The notes: generated by a model from the letters alone, not told the origin. Positions 1 to 12,336 are shown, numbered from the stretch's first letter. The stretch: DNA of 64,000 nucleotides from Rhodocyclaceae bacterium (GCA_013388985.1 JACAEF010000052.1:1-64000); one strand, 5' to 3'. Made by a program: numbers and translations.

Positions 1-136
1 GCAAGTCCTGCTGGCTCAAATTGCGTCGCTTCATCACGTCTTGCAGCGTCTCGGCTCCATACGCCGTCCCCACCGCCGCCAACCCCATTCCCGCCGCCAT
101 CAACCACGGTACGGCTCGCCCCTTCAGATGTTTCAT
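1..136 (-). CDS. N-terminus of a Sec-exported protein (runs off window); possibly clade II nitrous-oxide reductase NosZ
   Basis: Reverse strand reads AGGAGGAAAAC-ATG, MKHLKGRAVPWLMAAGMGLAAVGTAYGAETLQDVMKRRNLSQQDL...: signal peptide plus a start resembling Sec-type NosZ; FNR-type box upstream. Confidence 0.45.
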   Translation of the reverse strand, partial: MKHLKGRAVPWLMAAGMGLAAVGTAYGAETLQDVMKRRNLSQQDL

Positions 137-254
137 GTTTTCCTCCTGGAAAGATGGGAGATCAAAAAGGCGCAGCGGCGAATGCGCAAGGATGCGACAC
201 AGTGTCGCTGCGACAATTTGCCGCACAATCTATTCGCCGGCCTGGGGCTTCACC

Positions 255-268
255 TTGATTGGAATCAA
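255..268. promoter_or_regulatory. FNR/ANR/DNR-type box TTGATTGGAATCAA
   Basis: Perfect TTGAT-N4-ATCAA palindrome between divergent genes starting at 136 (-) and 316 (+). Confidence 0.75.
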
Positions 269-315
269 GTATCGGACACTCTTTTCTCGGCCGGGCGTGA
301 TACCTTTGCGGCTCG

Positions 316-786
316 ATGATGATCCGCAACTCCCTGCTCGTCGATTCGGCCATGGTCCTCGCCCTGATCCTGATCGGGGCGGTCGGTTACAAGCTTTCGC
401 CCTTGCTGCTGCCAAAGGCCGATCTGTTCGTTCAGCCCGATCCCGGCTGCGATCTGCATCGGGCGGCGTGCACGGCCACTCTGCCAGAGGGGGGGCGGCT
501 GACCTTTTCGCTGACGCCGCGGCCGATCCCGGTGGCCGAGCCGCTCGATGTCGAGGTGATCCTCGAAGGGCTGGGGGCCGAGCAGGTGAAGGTCGATTTC
601 GCCGGCGTCGAGATGAGCATGGGCTACAACCGGCCGGCGCTGCGGGCGCTCACGCCTTATCGCCATGTCGGCCAGGCAACCCTGCCGGTGTGCGTCACCG
701 GCCGCATGCTGTGGCAGGCGACCGTGCTGGTGGAGAGCGGCGCCCAGCGCATCGCCGTGCCGTTCCGGTTCGAGGCAGGGCATTGA
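316..786 (+). CDS. hypothetical membrane-anchored protein, 156 aa
   Basis: ORF with one N-terminal hydrophobic helix; downstream of FNR-type box. Confidence 0.55.
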   Translation: MMIRNSLLVDSAMVLALILIGAVGYKLSPLLLPKADLFVQPDPGCDLHRAACTATLPEGGRLTFSLTPRPIPVAEPLDVEVILEGLGAEQVKVDFAGVEMSMGYNRPALRALTPYRHVGQATLPVCVTGRMLWQATVLVESGAQRIAVPFRFEAGH

Positions 787-788
787 AA

Positions 789-971
789 ATGCGCATCCTT
801 CTGATCCTGATCAACGTCGCATTGCTGATTGCGATCGTCTTCGTGGTGTTTTTCTGGGAGCCGCAGTTCAAGGAAGCGCCGTTGCCAGGCACCCACGACG
901 CGCGGCTGGGTGGAGATGTTCCAGCCGCCGGCGCGGTGGATGCGCCGCCCCGAAAGGGTGAGTCACCCTGA
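789..971 (+). CDS. small single-TM protein, 60 aa
   Basis: ATG directly after previous stop; MRILLILINVALLIAIVFVVFFWEP... Confidence 0.5.
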   Translation: MRILLILINVALLIAIVFVVFFWEPQFKEAPLPGTHDARLGGDVPAAGAVDAPPRKGESP

Positions 972-1883
972 GCGATGCGCTCGCGCCGCTTCGGCCTCGC
1001 GGGCGATCGCGACGAAGTGCGCAAGCCGCCGGGCATCGATCTCTCCACGGTCGACGGCGGCCTTGATCGCGCAATCCGGTTCGTTTTCGTGACGGCAGTC
1101 GCGGAAGCGGCACTGACCGAGATGCGGCAGGAATTCGGCGAAACCCAGTTCGATCTCGCCGCGTGTCAGATGGGCGAGCCCGAACGCCTGCAGGCCGGGC
1201 GAGTCGATCAGCGCGCCGCCGCCGTCCGGCAGGAAATAAAGGCGGGTGTGCGTGGTGGTGTGCTTGCCGGAATCGAGTGCCGTCGAGATTTCTTGCGTCG
1301 CCGCGGCCGCATTCGGCAGCAGGGCATTGACGAGCGTGGACTTGCCCATGCCGCTTTGGCCGACCAGCACCGACTCCTGGCCGTGCAACCAGGGTTTGAG
1401 CGGCGAGGCATCGGTCAGGGCGGAGAGCTCGACGATCGGCAGGCCGAGTGCCGCGAAGGGGGCGAGTTCGGCGCGCGCCGCGGCCAGCCCGGCGGTGAGG
1501 TCGCATTTGTTGAGGACGATGACACTGCGCAGCCTTTCATGCGCGGCGGCGACGAGCGCGCGGGAGATCAGCTGCGGATAAAAGCTCGGCTCGGTGGCGA
1601 CGACGAGCACCACCTGGCTCGCGTTGGCGGCGATCAGCTTCTGCTTCCACGGATCGGAGCGATAGAGTAGCGAGCGGCGCGGCGCATGGGCATGGATCGG
1701 CGCCTCGTTGCCATGCACTTCGCCGAGCGTGACGCGATCGCCGCAGGCGTAGATGCTTTTCTTGCCGCGCGGAATGCCGATGACGACGCGGCCATCGGTG
1801 AGCGTGACCTCATAGTGCCGACCGAAGGCGGCCGTGACGATGCCTTCGAGCATGCCGGCGGCGATGATCTTTCCTTCCCTCAC
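963..1883 (-). CDS. rsgA: ribosome small subunit-dependent GTPase RsgA
   Basis: Circularly permuted GTPase motifs (NKCDL, GQSGMGKSTLVN, DSPG) and C-terminal Zn motif CRFRDCRHENEPDC. Confidence 0.94.
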   Translation of the reverse strand: MREGKIIAAGMLEGIVTAAFGRHYEVTLTDGRVVIGIPRGKKSIYACGDRVTLGEVHGNEAPIHAHAPRRSLLYRSDPWKQKLIAANASQVVLVVATEPSFYPQLISRALVAAAHERLRSVIVLNKCDLTAGLAAARAELAPFAALGLPIVELSALTDASPLKPWLHGQESVLVGQSGMGKSTLVNALLPNAAAATQEISTALDSGKHTTTHTRLYFLPDGGGALIDSPGLQAFGLAHLTRGEIELGFAEFLPHLGQCRFRDCRHENEPDCAIKAAVDRGEIDARRLAHFVAIAREAEAARAHRSG

Positions 1884-2161
1884 GGTGCGAAGAACAGCGC
1901 GTCGATCCGCGCCGCGTTGGCGAAATCCTTTTCAGTCAGACCGCCGGCGCTGTGGGTGCTGAAACTCACGCGGCAACGGTCGTAACCGACTTCCAGATCG
2001 GGATGATGGTCGCTGCGCTGGGCGATCCAGGCGAGGGCATTCACGAAGGCCATCGTCTCGTGGAAATTGGCGAAACGGTAGGTCTTGACGATGGCATTGC
2101 CTGCGCGCTTCCATCCCTCGAGCGCGGCGAGGCGGGTTGCGATCTCCTGGTCGTTCAGCAT
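1880..2161 (-). CDS. phhB: pterin-4a-carbinolamine dehydratase
   Basis: Short protein with W...F.F..F..A..F...A..A...HHPD pattern. Confidence 0.88.
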   Translation of the reverse strand: MLNDQEIATRLAALEGWKRAGNAIVKTYRFANFHETMAFVNALAWIAQRSDHHPDLEVGYDRCRVSFSTHSAGGLTEKDFANAARIDALFFAP

Positions 2162-3453
2162 GGCGATGGCTCCTGACGGGAAAGGGATTCGAGGTGGGCG
2201 ATGCGCACGGCAGCCGGCGGGTGCGAGTCGTAGAACAGCGAGTGCAGCGGATCGGGCGTCAGTGTCGCGGCATTGTCGCGGTAGAGCGTGACCAGCGCAC
2301 TGATCAGTGCCCGGCCATCGGTCTGCTGCGCGGCATAGGCATCCGCCTCGAACTCGTGCCGCCGCGACAGCGCCGAAAACAGCGGCGTGAGCGGGAAGGC
2401 GAACACCGGCAGCACGAGCGAGAAGAGGATCAGCGCCAGCGCGGTGTTGCGTGCCGTTCCGTCAGCGCCGACTTTGATCGCTTCGCCGGCGTTGAGCCCA
2501 GCGTAGAACCACGGCTGGTCGATGAGCTGGCCGAGCAGCCAGAGCACGGCCAGCGAGAGCGTGGCCATCACCGCGATGCGCTTGGCGATGTGATGGCGGC
2601 GGTAGTGACCGAGCTCGTGCGCGAGCACGGCTTCGGTTTCGGCCGGCTCGAGCTTGTCGATCAGCGTATCGAAGAAGACGATGCGCTTCGACTTGCCGAA
2701 GCCGGTGAAATAGGCGTTGCCGTGCGCCGAGCGCTTCGAGCCGTCCATCACGAACAAGCCCGAGCTGGCGAAGCCGCAGCGCGCCAGCAGTGTCTCGATG
2801 CGTTGCTTTACCTCGCCCTCGGCAAGCGGCGTGAATTTGTTGAACAGCGGCGCGATGAAAGTCGGATAGAGCAGCAATACCAGCAGGTTGAAGGCGAGCC
2901 AGGTCAGCCAGACATACAGCCACCAGTGGCGCCCCATCGCCTCCATCAGCCAGAGCACAAACAGCAGGAGCGGCGCGCCGATCAGCACGGTCAGCACGAG
3001 TTGCTTCGCTAGATCGGCGAGGAACAGCCGTGGCGTCATCTTGTTGAAGCCGAAGCGTGCCTCGATGCCGAAGATGCGTTTGACCGCGAAGGGCAGGCCG
3101 ACGAGAAAGCCCGTCAGCCCGACGCTGGCGAACAGCGCGAGACCGTAAGCCAGGCCGGCATCGGGGAAGAAACCGCGCCAGAAACGGTCGAACGCCGCCA
3201 ACAGCCCGCCGTAGGTTGATACCAGCAACAGCAGGGTGTCGGCGGCCAGTTCGAAGAGCCCGAGACGGAGCTTGGCGACCGTGTAGTCGGCGGCCTTGCG
3301 ATGCTCGGCCAGCGAGATGCGCCCGGCGAATGCGGCCGGTACGGCATGCCGATGCGCGGCGACATGACGCATCTGACGCAGGCTCAGCCAGACGCGCAAT
3401 GCGGTGGTGAGCGCCAGCAGGGCGAGAAAGGCGGCAGAGAAAACGGCAGTCAT
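2155..3453 (-). CDS. M48 family (STE24/CAAX-type) membrane metallopeptidase
   Basis: Multi-TM; HELGH zinc motif; EFEADAYA. Confidence 0.88.
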   Translation of the reverse strand: MTAVFSAAFLALLALTTALRVWLSLRQMRHVAAHRHAVPAAFAGRISLAEHRKAADYTVAKLRLGLFELAADTLLLLVSTYGGLLAAFDRFWRGFFPDAGLAYGLALFASVGLTGFLVGLPFAVKRIFGIEARFGFNKMTPRLFLADLAKQLVLTVLIGAPLLLFVLWLMEAMGRHWWLYVWLTWLAFNLLVLLLYPTFIAPLFNKFTPLAEGEVKQRIETLLARCGFASSGLFVMDGSKRSAHGNAYFTGFGKSKRIVFFDTLIDKLEPAETEAVLAHELGHYRRHHIAKRIAVMATLSLAVLWLLGQLIDQPWFYAGLNAGEAIKVGADGTARNTALALILFSLVLPVFAFPLTPLFSALSRRHEFEADAYAAQQTDGRALISALVTLYRDNAATLTPDPLHSLFYDSHPPAAVRIAHLESLSRQEPSPC

Positions 3454-3514
3454 GAGCGGAAAAGTGAGTCAGGTATGCAAGAATGCAAGCGATTCACAAA
3501 CTCGGAAACGCAGT

Positions 3515-4060
3515 ATGGCACAAGACCAAAACGCCCTCGTCTGGCTCGACATGGAAATGACCGGGCTCGACCCGGACCGCGACCGCATTCTCGAACTGGC
3601 GATGGTGATCACCAACTCCCAGCTCGAGGTGATCGCCGAAAGCGCCGTCTGGGCGGTGCATCAGGACGACGCCGTGCTCGATAGCATGGACGAATGGAAC
3701 AGGAAGACCCACGGCAAGTCCGGACTGATCGAACGGGTGCGGGCCTCGAAGCTCGGCGAGGCGGAGGTCGAAGCCCAGGCGCTCGATTTCCTGAAACGCC
3801 ATGTGCCGGCGGGCAAGTCGCCGATCTGCGGCAACTCGATCTGCCAGGACCGGCGCTTCATGGCGCGGCACATGCCGAAGCTCGAGGCCTGGTTCCACTA
3901 CCGCAACCTCGATGTCTCGACGCTCAAGGAGCTCGCCCGGCGCTGGGCACCGGCGATCGCCAAGGGTGTCAAGAAGGGTGGCAAGCACGAGGCGCTGGCC
4001 GACATCTACGAGTCGATCGAAGAGCTCAAGTATTACCGCGCGAATCTGCTCAAGATCTAG
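3515..4060 (+). CDS. orn: oligoribonuclease
   Basis: [38 protein letters not shown] exonuclease; start trimmed from longer ORF. Confidence 0.95.
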   Translation: MAQDQNALVWLDMEMTGLDPDRDRILELAMVITNSQLEVIAESAVWAVHQDDAVLDSMDEWNRKTHGKSGLIERVRASKLGEAEVEAQALDFLKRHVPAGKSPICGNSICQDRRFMARHMPKLEAWFHYRNLDVSTLKELARRWAPAIAKGVKKGGKHEALADIYESIEELKYYRANLLKI

Positions 4061-4207
4061 GGAAACGCTGAATAAATTGCTGCGCGGGCGCATCGCTGCG
4101 TTGCGCGGTGCTCGCTCCCTCGCCTATCTGCTCGATATGTCTCGGTCGCTGCGCTCCGGGCGCCTAGCAACGCATCCCGCTCGCGGCTTTCTTCAGCGTT
4201 TCCCTAG
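4057..4207. mobile_element. MITE-like element with perfect 16-bp terminal inverted repeats
   Basis: CTAGGGAAACGCTGAA (4057-4072) and TTCAGCGTTTCCCTAG (4192-4207); CTAG ends fit a YTAR-type target duplication. Confidence 0.7.
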
Positions 4208-5781
4208 TCCGCTCGACGGTCCAGATACCAGCGTTCCTTGCGGTCGCCCGCGCGGTGACCTTGCCAGACTTCCTGCCAGCCAGGCGTTAGCAGCCGATCG
4301 CGCTGGGCGACGACGAGGCGCCAAGCGCACTGGCGTCCGGCGGAAGCGGGGACGGTGCGGATGCCGGTGTAATAATCAAGCACGGCGCGCTGCGCGGCGC
4401 CGAGCCCGAGTTGCTCGATACAGTCGATCCCGGCGGGCAGCGCTGCCTGCAGCGACTGGACGACAGGACGGTAGGACTTGTAATGGTCGATCCACGCCAT
4501 CCACAGGCTGGCGATCAGTGCCCACATCAGCGTCAGGCCGCCGGCCCAGCGCAATGACGGCCGCCAGCTGGCGCGCCGCAATCCCCACGACAGCAGCCAC
4601 AGGGTCGTCAGCAGCGCGGCGAAGGCCAGCACGAAATACGAATAGTGGACGACATGGCCCGGCGCGAGGCGTTCGAAATTCCGCGCCAGCTTGGCCGGCC
4701 AGCCCAGCGCCTGGGCGCTGGCACCGAGCCAGATCAACACCGCGAAGAAGGTGAAGGTCATCCAGCCGAACCAATCGAAGGCGTTCGCCGCGCCACGGCG
4801 CAGCCGGTCGGCGCCCGATGCTGCGACGAGCAGCAGCGGCAGCAGCAACGGCAGCAGCGCCAGCGTGCGCGGCGGCCCGGACAGATACCACGAGAGCGCG
4901 AGCAGGACGCCCAGCAGCGGCAGCGCCAGTCTGCCGGCGTCGGCCCGGTGGAGCCAGAGGCTCCAGAGCGCGAGCGGCCAGATCGGCCAGCTCACCCAGC
5001 CCAGCTGTTCGAGATGCTGCCCTTGCGGCCAGTGACGTCCGGCTGTCGCCTCGGCAAGCTCGTTGCGCCACCACTGCGCCCAGAATTCCGGTGCGGCATG
5101 CTGCAGCGCCCACGGCCAGGCGCCGGCGAGTGGCACGGCGATCAGCAAGGCGAGTGCGAGTCCGATCCAGTCACGCCGCAGAATCGGCGCTGGCAGGACG
5201 GCAAGGGCCATGACGAGGCCGGCCAGCCCATGGGCGGGGAAGGCGAGGCCGAGTCCCAGGCCGAGCAGGACGGCGCCGCCGCGCCGGCCTTGCAGGATCA
5301 GCCCCGCGCCCCACCAGGCCAGCGCGGCGAACGCCAGACCGGCGATGCCGGGCTGGGCCTCGTGCAACGGCAGCAGCAGGCCCAGGGTGCCCAAGGCGAG
5401 CAGCACGGCAATCCTCCCGGCGTTGCCACCAAAGAAGCTGCGCGCCGCGCCGGCCAGCGCGACGAGGAACAGGGCGCCAAAGAGCGCGGTCGCCAGCCGT
5501 GCGGCGACGTGGAAACCGAGCAGGCCCCCGAAGAGTTTGCCCAGCAGCGCGGCGAGCCAGTGATAGAGGGGCGCCGTGTGCGGCCAGGGGGTGCCGGCGA
5601 TGGCCGGAACGAGCCAGTCCGAAGAGTTCAGGAAGCCCCAGGCGATGCCGAGGTGGATCGCATCCTCGTGCTTCCACGGGTCGTGCTGGAGACCCGTCAG
5701 CAGATAGATCGCGGCCAGCGCGACGACGACCGCGAGCGGCAGGCGGGGCGAGAGCGGCTGGGCGGAGAGGGCGAAATTCAT
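4204..5781 (-). CDS. ArnT/PMT-like glycosyltransferase (GT39-type), integral membrane
   Basis: Many TM helices, N-terminal DPWKHEDAIHLGIAW...TAPLYHW pattern. Confidence 0.75.
   Translation of the reverse strand: MNFALSAQPLSPRLPLAVVVALAAIYLLTGLQHDPWKHEDAIHLGIAWGFLNSSDWLVPAIAGTPWPHTAPLYHWLAALLGKLFGGLLGFHVAARLATALFGALFLVALAGAARSFFGGNAGRIAVLLALGTLGLLLPLHEAQPGIAGLAFAALAWWGAGLILQGRRGGAVLLGLGLGLAFPAHGLAGLVMALAVLPAPILRRDWIGLALALLIAVPLAGAWPWALQHAAPEFWAQWWRNELAEATAGRHWPQGQHLEQLGWVSWPIWPLALWSLWLHRADAGRLALPLLGVLLALSWYLSGPPRTLALLPLLLPLLLVAASGADRLRRGAANAFDWFGWMTFTFFAVLIWLGASAQALGWPAKLARNFERLAPGHVVHYSYFVLAFAALLTTLWLLSWGLRRASWRPSLRWAGGLTLMWALIASLWMAWIDHYKSYRPVVQSLQAALPAGIDCIEQLGLGAAQRAVLDYYTGIRTVPASAGRQCAWRLVVAQRDRLLTPGWQEVWQGHRAGDRKERWYLDRRAD
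5181..5204 (-). repeat. dispersed hairpin repeat copy (inside glycosyltransferase)
   Basis: GAATCGGCGCTGGCAGGACGGCA on + strand; encodes AVLPAPIL. Confidence 0.55.
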
Positions 5782-5788
5782 GATGTCA

Positions 5789-5819
5789 AAAAAGCAAAGG
5801 GCAGCCATGGCTGCCCTTG
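5789..5819 (-). terminator. intrinsic terminator of rpmE
   Basis: AAGGGCAGCC/GGCTGCCCTT stem followed on the - strand by a T-rich run. Confidence 0.75.
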
Positions 5820-5901
5820 CAATACCGACGGGCAGATTCCACTGCCCTGATCATGAAGCATTCGCAGGGAACCTGCCTTTGCCGCGAACGGCAGTGCGGC
5901 G

Positions 5902-6117
5902 TCAGGCGGCCGCGCCGGCGCGCTTGTATTTCTGCTTGAAGCGTTCGACGCGACCGGCGGTGTCGACGATCTTCTGCTTGCCGGTGTTGAACGGATGGCA
6001 GGCCGAGCAGACTTCGATGTGCAGGGGCCGGCCGGCGGTCGAGCGCGTCTTGAAGGTGTTGCCGCAGCTGCACGTCACCTCGATCTCGGTGTATTTGGGG
6101 TGGATGCCTTCTTTCAT
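5902..6117 (-). CDS. rpmE: 50S ribosomal protein L31
   Basis: [27 protein letters not shown]...[13 protein letters not shown]. Confidence 0.97.
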   Translation of the reverse strand: MKEGIHPKYTEIEVTCSCGNTFKTRSTAGRPLHIEVCSACHPFNTGKQKIVDTAGRVERFKQKYKRAGAAA

Positions 6118-6194
6118 TTCACTATCCTCTTGCTGTCCGGTGGCCCGCGTTCATTGCGGAAAGCGGCGCATTATCCTGAAAAAACGATGGGAAA

Positions 6195-7457
<1,263 letters not shown>

Positions 7458-7592
7458 GGTTGTGCGTGAGCGCGGGCGCTTGAGCTCGGGAAAGAAACGA
7501 CGGGGGAGGGGAGGTATGCGCCGGGGGAGGGCCGGCTGCCCGGAGTCGACTAGCGGGGGGCGCCGCGCGACTCCGGGCGCACTGTAACGGGA

Positions 7593-7919
7593 TCAGAGAT
7601 TGCTGTCAATGAAGGCGGTGAGCTGCGATTTCGAGAGGGCGCCGACCTTGGTGGCCTCGACATTGCCATTTTTGTACAGGATCAGGGTCGGGATGCCGCG
7701 GATGCCGTATTCGCCCGGCGTCTTGGGGTTCTCGTCGATGTTCAGCTTGGCGACCTTCAGGCGGCCGCTGTATTCCTTGGCCACTTCGTCGAGAATCGGC
7801 GCGATCATCTTGCACGGGCCGCACCATTCGGCCCAGTAATCGACCAGCACCGGAATCGGGGATTCCAGCACGTCGCTCTTGAAGCTCGCGTCGGTGACGT
7901 AATGGATGTGTTCGCTCAT
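7593..7919 (-). CDS. trxA: thioredoxin
   Basis: [17 protein letters not shown]. Confidence 0.97.
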   Translation of the reverse strand: MSEHIHYVTDASFKSDVLESPIPVLVDYWAEWCGPCKMIAPILDEVAKEYSGRLKVAKLNIDENPKTPGEYGIRGIPTLILYKNGNVEATKVGALSKSQLTAFIDSNL

Positions 7920-7959
7920 GGCAATGCCTCGAGGGTGGACGATGATGGGAAAAGGGGGA

Positions 7960-8796
<837 letters not shown>

Positions 8797-9612
8797 TCAG
8801 TAGCAGTGCTCGGGGGCCGGATAGCGGCCTTCCTTGACGGCGGCGACATAAGCCTTGACGGCGCCTTCGATGCTCTGCGCCTCGGCCATGAAGTCCTTGA
8901 CGAAGCGGCCTTTCTTGCCCGGGTAGAGGCCGAGCATGTCGTAGAGCACCAGCACCTGGCCGTCACAGTCGGGGCCGGCGCCGATGCCGATCGTCGCGCA
9001 CACCTGGAGCGTGCGCGTGATCTTCGCGGCGAGCTTTGATGGCACCATTTCCAGCACCATCAGCGCCGCGCCGGCCTGTTCGAGCGCGATGGCGTCATTG
9101 AGCATGCGCTCGGCCGAGGCTTCGTCGCGGCCCTGCACGTGGTAGCCGCCGAGCGCGTGCACCGATTGCGGCGTCAGGCCGATGTGCGCGCAGACCGGCA
9201 CGCCGCGCTCGACGAGGAAATGCACGGTCTCCGCCATCACCGCGCCGCCTTCGAGCTTGACCATCTCGGCGCCGGCGGCGAGGAGCCGGCCGGCATTGCG
9301 GATCGCCTGCTCCTTCGATTCGTGATAGGCGCCGAAAGGCATGTCGGCGATGACCATCGCGCGGCTCACCATGTGGCCGACGCATTCGGTGTGATAGACC
9401 ATGTGCTCCATCGTCACCGGCAGCGTCGAGGTCCTGCCCTGGATCACGTTGCCGAGCGAATCGCCGACCAGCATCGCATCGACGCCGCAGCGGTCTTCGA
9501 GCGCGGCGAAGCTGGCGTCGTAGCAGGTCAGCATGGCGATCTTCTCGCCGCCATGCTTCATACGGGCGAGACCGGGAAGGGTGACGGGCTTGTTGCTGGC
9601 GAGATAGGTCAT
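8797..9612 (-). CDS. panB: 3-methyl-2-oxobutanoate hydroxymethyltransferase
   Basis: [13 protein letters not shown]...[15 protein letters not shown]; start trimmed. Confidence 0.96.
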   Translation of the reverse strand: MTYLASNKPVTLPGLARMKHGGEKIAMLTCYDASFAALEDRCGVDAMLVGDSLGNVIQGRTSTLPVTMEHMVYHTECVGHMVSRAMVIADMPFGAYHESKEQAIRNAGRLLAAGAEMVKLEGGAVMAETVHFLVERGVPVCAHIGLTPQSVHALGGYHVQGRDEASAERMLNDAIALEQAGAALMVLEMVPSKLAAKITRTLQVCATIGIGAGPDCDGQVLVLYDMLGLYPGKKGRFVKDFMAEAQSIEGAVKAYVAAVKEGRYPAPEHCY

Positions 9613-9974
9613 CAGGGGCTGCGAAAGATGAAATAGACGGCGCCTAGGATACACAAAGCGGCCCACAGGTAGTCGAGCTTGAGCGGCTGGCGCATGTAGA
9701 AGACGACGAAAGGCACGAACACCGTCAGCGCGATGACCTCCTGCAGGATCTTGAGCTGCGGCAGCGACAGCTCGTGGTGGCCGATGCGGTTCGCGGGCAC
9801 CTGCAGCAGGTATTCGAACAGCGCGATGCCCCAGGAGGCCAGCGCGGCGATCCACCACGGACGGTCGTTGAGGTTCTTCAGGTGCGCATACCAGGCGAAG
9901 GTCATGAAGACGTTCGACGCCGACAAAAGCAGCACGGTCTGCCAGAGGACGGGAATGCCTTTCAGGAAGCTCAT
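9612..9974 (-). CDS. DUF486 (DMT-like) membrane protein
   Basis: Four TM helices, [11 protein letters not shown]...[19 protein letters not shown]. Confidence 0.88.
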   Translation of the reverse strand: MSFLKGIPVLWQTVLLLSASNVFMTFAWYAHLKNLNDRPWWIAALASWGIALFEYLLQVPANRIGHHELSLPQLKILQEVIALTVFVPFVVFYMRQPLKLDYLWAALCILGAVYFIFRSP

Positions 9975-10453
9975 GGCAACCTCTCGATGCGTTGATCGGC
10001 GACTTTCGGCAAGAGCTCGGCCAGCGGACCGCGGCCGGGGATGGTCAGCGTGGGCGCGATCTCGGCCAGCGGGGCGAGCACGAAGGCGCGCTCGGTCATG
10101 CGCGGATGGGGCAGGGTCAGCTCGGGTGAATCGAGCACCAGGTCGCCGCACAGCAGGAGGTCGAGATCGAGCGTGCGCGGCGCATTGCGCACCGAGCGCA
10201 CGCGGCCGAAGCGCGCTTCGATCGCGAACAGGTTGGCGAGCAGTTCGAGGGGCGGCAGCGCGCTCTCGATCATCGCCACGGCGTTGATGAAATCCGGCTG
10301 GTGCTTGAGGCCGACCGGCGCGGTGCGATAAAGGGAAGAGCTGGCGAGCAAACGCGCATCCGGCATTTCCCGCAGCGCGGCGAGCGCGGCGCGCACGGTT
10401 TTCACTGGATCGCCGAGGTTCGCGCCGAGCGCGACATAGGCAATGGCGGTCAT
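9971..10453 (-). CDS. folK: HPPK (6-hydroxymethyl-7,8-dihydropterin pyrophosphokinase)
   Basis: [16 protein letters not shown]...RTLDLDLLL; the 210-aa ORF start lies in the repeat array and was trimmed. Confidence 0.94.
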   Translation of the reverse strand: MTAIAYVALGANLGDPVKTVRAALAALREMPDARLLASSSLYRTAPVGLKHQPDFINAVAMIESALPPLELLANLFAIEARFGRVRSVRNAPRTLDLDLLLCGDLVLDSPELTLPHPRMTERAFVLAPLAEIAPTLTIPGRGPLAELLPKVADQRIERLP

Positions 10454-10460
10454 GGCTCGC

Positions 10461-11924
10461 TCAATCGGACGAAGTCGGCGCTGGCGGGAATGAGGACGTC
10501 CCGCCGGGCGCCTCCTCGCTTCGTAAAGTCGGCGCTGGCGGGAATGAGGACGTCCCGCCGGGCGCCTCCTCGCTTCGTAAAGTCGGCGCTGGCGGGACGG
10601 CACCCTCGGCGTCTTCCACGGTTTTTTTCGCGCGCCGGCGACGGCGCTTCTTCGCGCCGGCGGTTTCGGGTTTCAGCATCGCTTCGCGGCTGGCGTTGTC
10701 GGCATCGGCGAAAGCGGCCCACCAGTCGGCCAGTTCCTGCGGCGCCTCGCCGCTTTCCGCGCGCAGGCGCAGGAAGTCCCAGGCGGCGCGAAAGCGGGGC
10801 TGCTCGACGAGACGGAACGGCGCGCGTCCCGCCCGTTTCTCGAAGCGTGGCTGCAAGAGCCAGATTTCCTTGATGTCGCCGATGATGCGGCGCGTGATGG
10901 CGAGCTTTTCCGCCTGGGTGTCGAGCACTTCGTCCATCGCCGCATGCAGCGCCGGCATGGCATGTTCGCCGCGCTGCTTGCGCGCTTCCCAGTTGGCGAG
11001 CACCTCGTGCCAGAGCAGCGTGGCGAACAGGAAGCCCGGCGAGGTGCGCTTGCCTTCCCGCACGCGCCGGTCGGTATCCGCCAGCGAGAGCATGACGAAT
11101 CTTTCACCTAGCGGCTGTTCGAGGATCACGTCCAGGAGCGGCAGCAGGCCGTGGTGCAGACCCTCTTCGCGCAGGCGCTTCAAGCATTCGACGGCATGGC
11201 CCGAGAACAGGAGCTTGAGCATCTCGTCGAACAGACGCGCGGCCGGCACGTTCTCGATCAGCTCGGCCATCTCGCGGATCGGCGCCTGCACGGTCGGGTC
11301 CATGCGCAAGTCGAGCTTGGCCGAGAGCCGCACGGCGCGCAGCATGCGCACCGGATCCTCGCGGTAGCGCGCGCGCGGGTCGCCGATCATGCGCAAGGTC
11401 TTTCGCTGCAGGTCGCGCACGCCGTGGTGGTAGTCGAACACCTGCTGCGTCGCCGGGTCGTAGTAGAGCGCGTTGATCGTGAAGTCGCGGCGCGCGGCAT
11501 CCTCTTCCATCGTGCCCCAGACGTTGTCGCGCAGCACGCGGCCGTGTTCGTCCTTGAGCGTGCTCTCATCGTGGGCGGCGCGGAAGGTGGAGACCTCGAG
11601 GGTCTCGGCGCCCTGGAGCACATGGACGATCTGGAAGCGCCGGCCGATGATGCGGGCGCGGCGAAAGAGCGCGCGCACCTGTTCCGGCGTGGCATCGGTG
11701 GCGACGTCGAAATCCTTGGGAACGATGCCGGCGATCAGGTCGCGCACCGCGCCGCCGACCACATAGGCCTTGAAGCCCGCCTGCTGCAGGGTGTCGACGG
11801 TGCGGCGTGCGCCGGGTGAGACCTGTTCCGGACGGATGCCATGACGTTCCGGTCCGATGATCTCGACCGGGTGGGGTGTCGGTTCGCCGCGCTTGAAGAC
11901 GCGGCGCAATAGCTTGCGGATCAT
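10461..11924 (-). CDS. pcnB: poly(A) polymerase I / CCA-adding-like
   Basis: YVVGGAVRDLIAGIVPKDFDVATDATPEQV; C-terminus extended by repeat-encoded peptide. Confidence 0.95.
   Translation of the reverse strand: MIRKLLRRVFKRGEPTPHPVEIIGPERHGIRPEQVSPGARRTVDTLQQAGFKAYVVGGAVRDLIAGIVPKDFDVATDATPEQVRALFRRARIIGRRFQIVHVLQGAETLEVSTFRAAHDESTLKDEHGRVLRDNVWGTMEEDAARRDFTINALYYDPATQQVFDYHHGVRDLQRKTLRMIGDPRARYREDPVRMLRAVRLSAKLDLRMDPTVQAPIREMAELIENVPAARLFDEMLKLLFSGHAVECLKRLREEGLHHGLLPLLDVILEQPLGERFVMLSLADTDRRVREGKRTSPGFLFATLLWHEVLANWEARKQRGEHAMPALHAAMDEVLDTQAEKLAITRRIIGDIKEIWLLQPRFEKRAGRAPFRLVEQPRFRAAWDFLRLRAESGEAPQELADWWAAFADADNASREAMLKPETAGAKKRRRRRAKKTVEDAEGAVPPAPTLRSEEAPGGTSSFPPAPTLRSEEAPGGTSSFPPAPTSSD
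10472..10604 (-). repeat. 54-bp tandem array of the dispersed repeat inside pcnB 3' end
   Basis: AAGTCGGCGCTGGCGGGA begins at 10472, 10526 and 10580 (period 54 = 18 codons). Confidence 0.95.
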
Positions 11925-11946
11925 TGCCTGGAGAGCGGCATCGAAG

Positions 11947-12333
11947 TCAGACGAAAATCACCATCTCGCCGTAGCGTGCGATTTGCGCATCGTGGGAGAG
12001 CAGCCGCATCGGCTCGGTCGTGGCCTGGGCGACGAGCAGACGGTCGAAAGGGTCGGCATGCAGCGTGGGCAGGCCTTCCACGGCCTGGGCGTGTCGCCAG
12101 CTGACCGGCAGCTCGCGATAACCGGCTTCGGCGCACAGTTCGGCGGCACGCACGCCGGAGATCGGCATGTCGCCGCGACCGAGGGCGTGCTTGATCGCGA
12201 TCTCCCAGATCGTCGCGGTGCTGACGAAGACATCGTTGGCCGGATCGCGAATCAACCCTTCGGCCAGGCTGGGCAGGCGCGGCGAGCCGGCGAGCGCCCA
12301 GAGCACGATGTGGGTGTCGAGCAAGAGCCGCAC
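11947..12333 (-). CDS. vapC: PIN-domain toxin (VapC family)
   Basis: MRLLLDTHIVLWALAG...PFDRLLVAQA. Confidence 0.9.
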   Translation of the reverse strand: MRLLLDTHIVLWALAGSPRLPSLAEGLIRDPANDVFVSTATIWEIAIKHALGRGDMPISGVRAAELCAEAGYRELPVSWRHAQAVEGLPTLHADPFDRLLVAQATTEPMRLLSHDAQIARYGEMVIFV

Positions 12334-12336
12334 GGG

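Noticed and set aside
10453-10603. N-terminal extension of FolK ORF (MPSRQRRLYEARRRPAGRPHS...)
   Set aside because: Runs through the repeat array in its basic frame; canonical FolK begins [15 protein letters not shown] at 10453.
10472-10604. Direct repeats considered as a CRISPR array
   Set aside because: Repeats are contiguous 54-bp units without unique spacers and lie in a coding frame.
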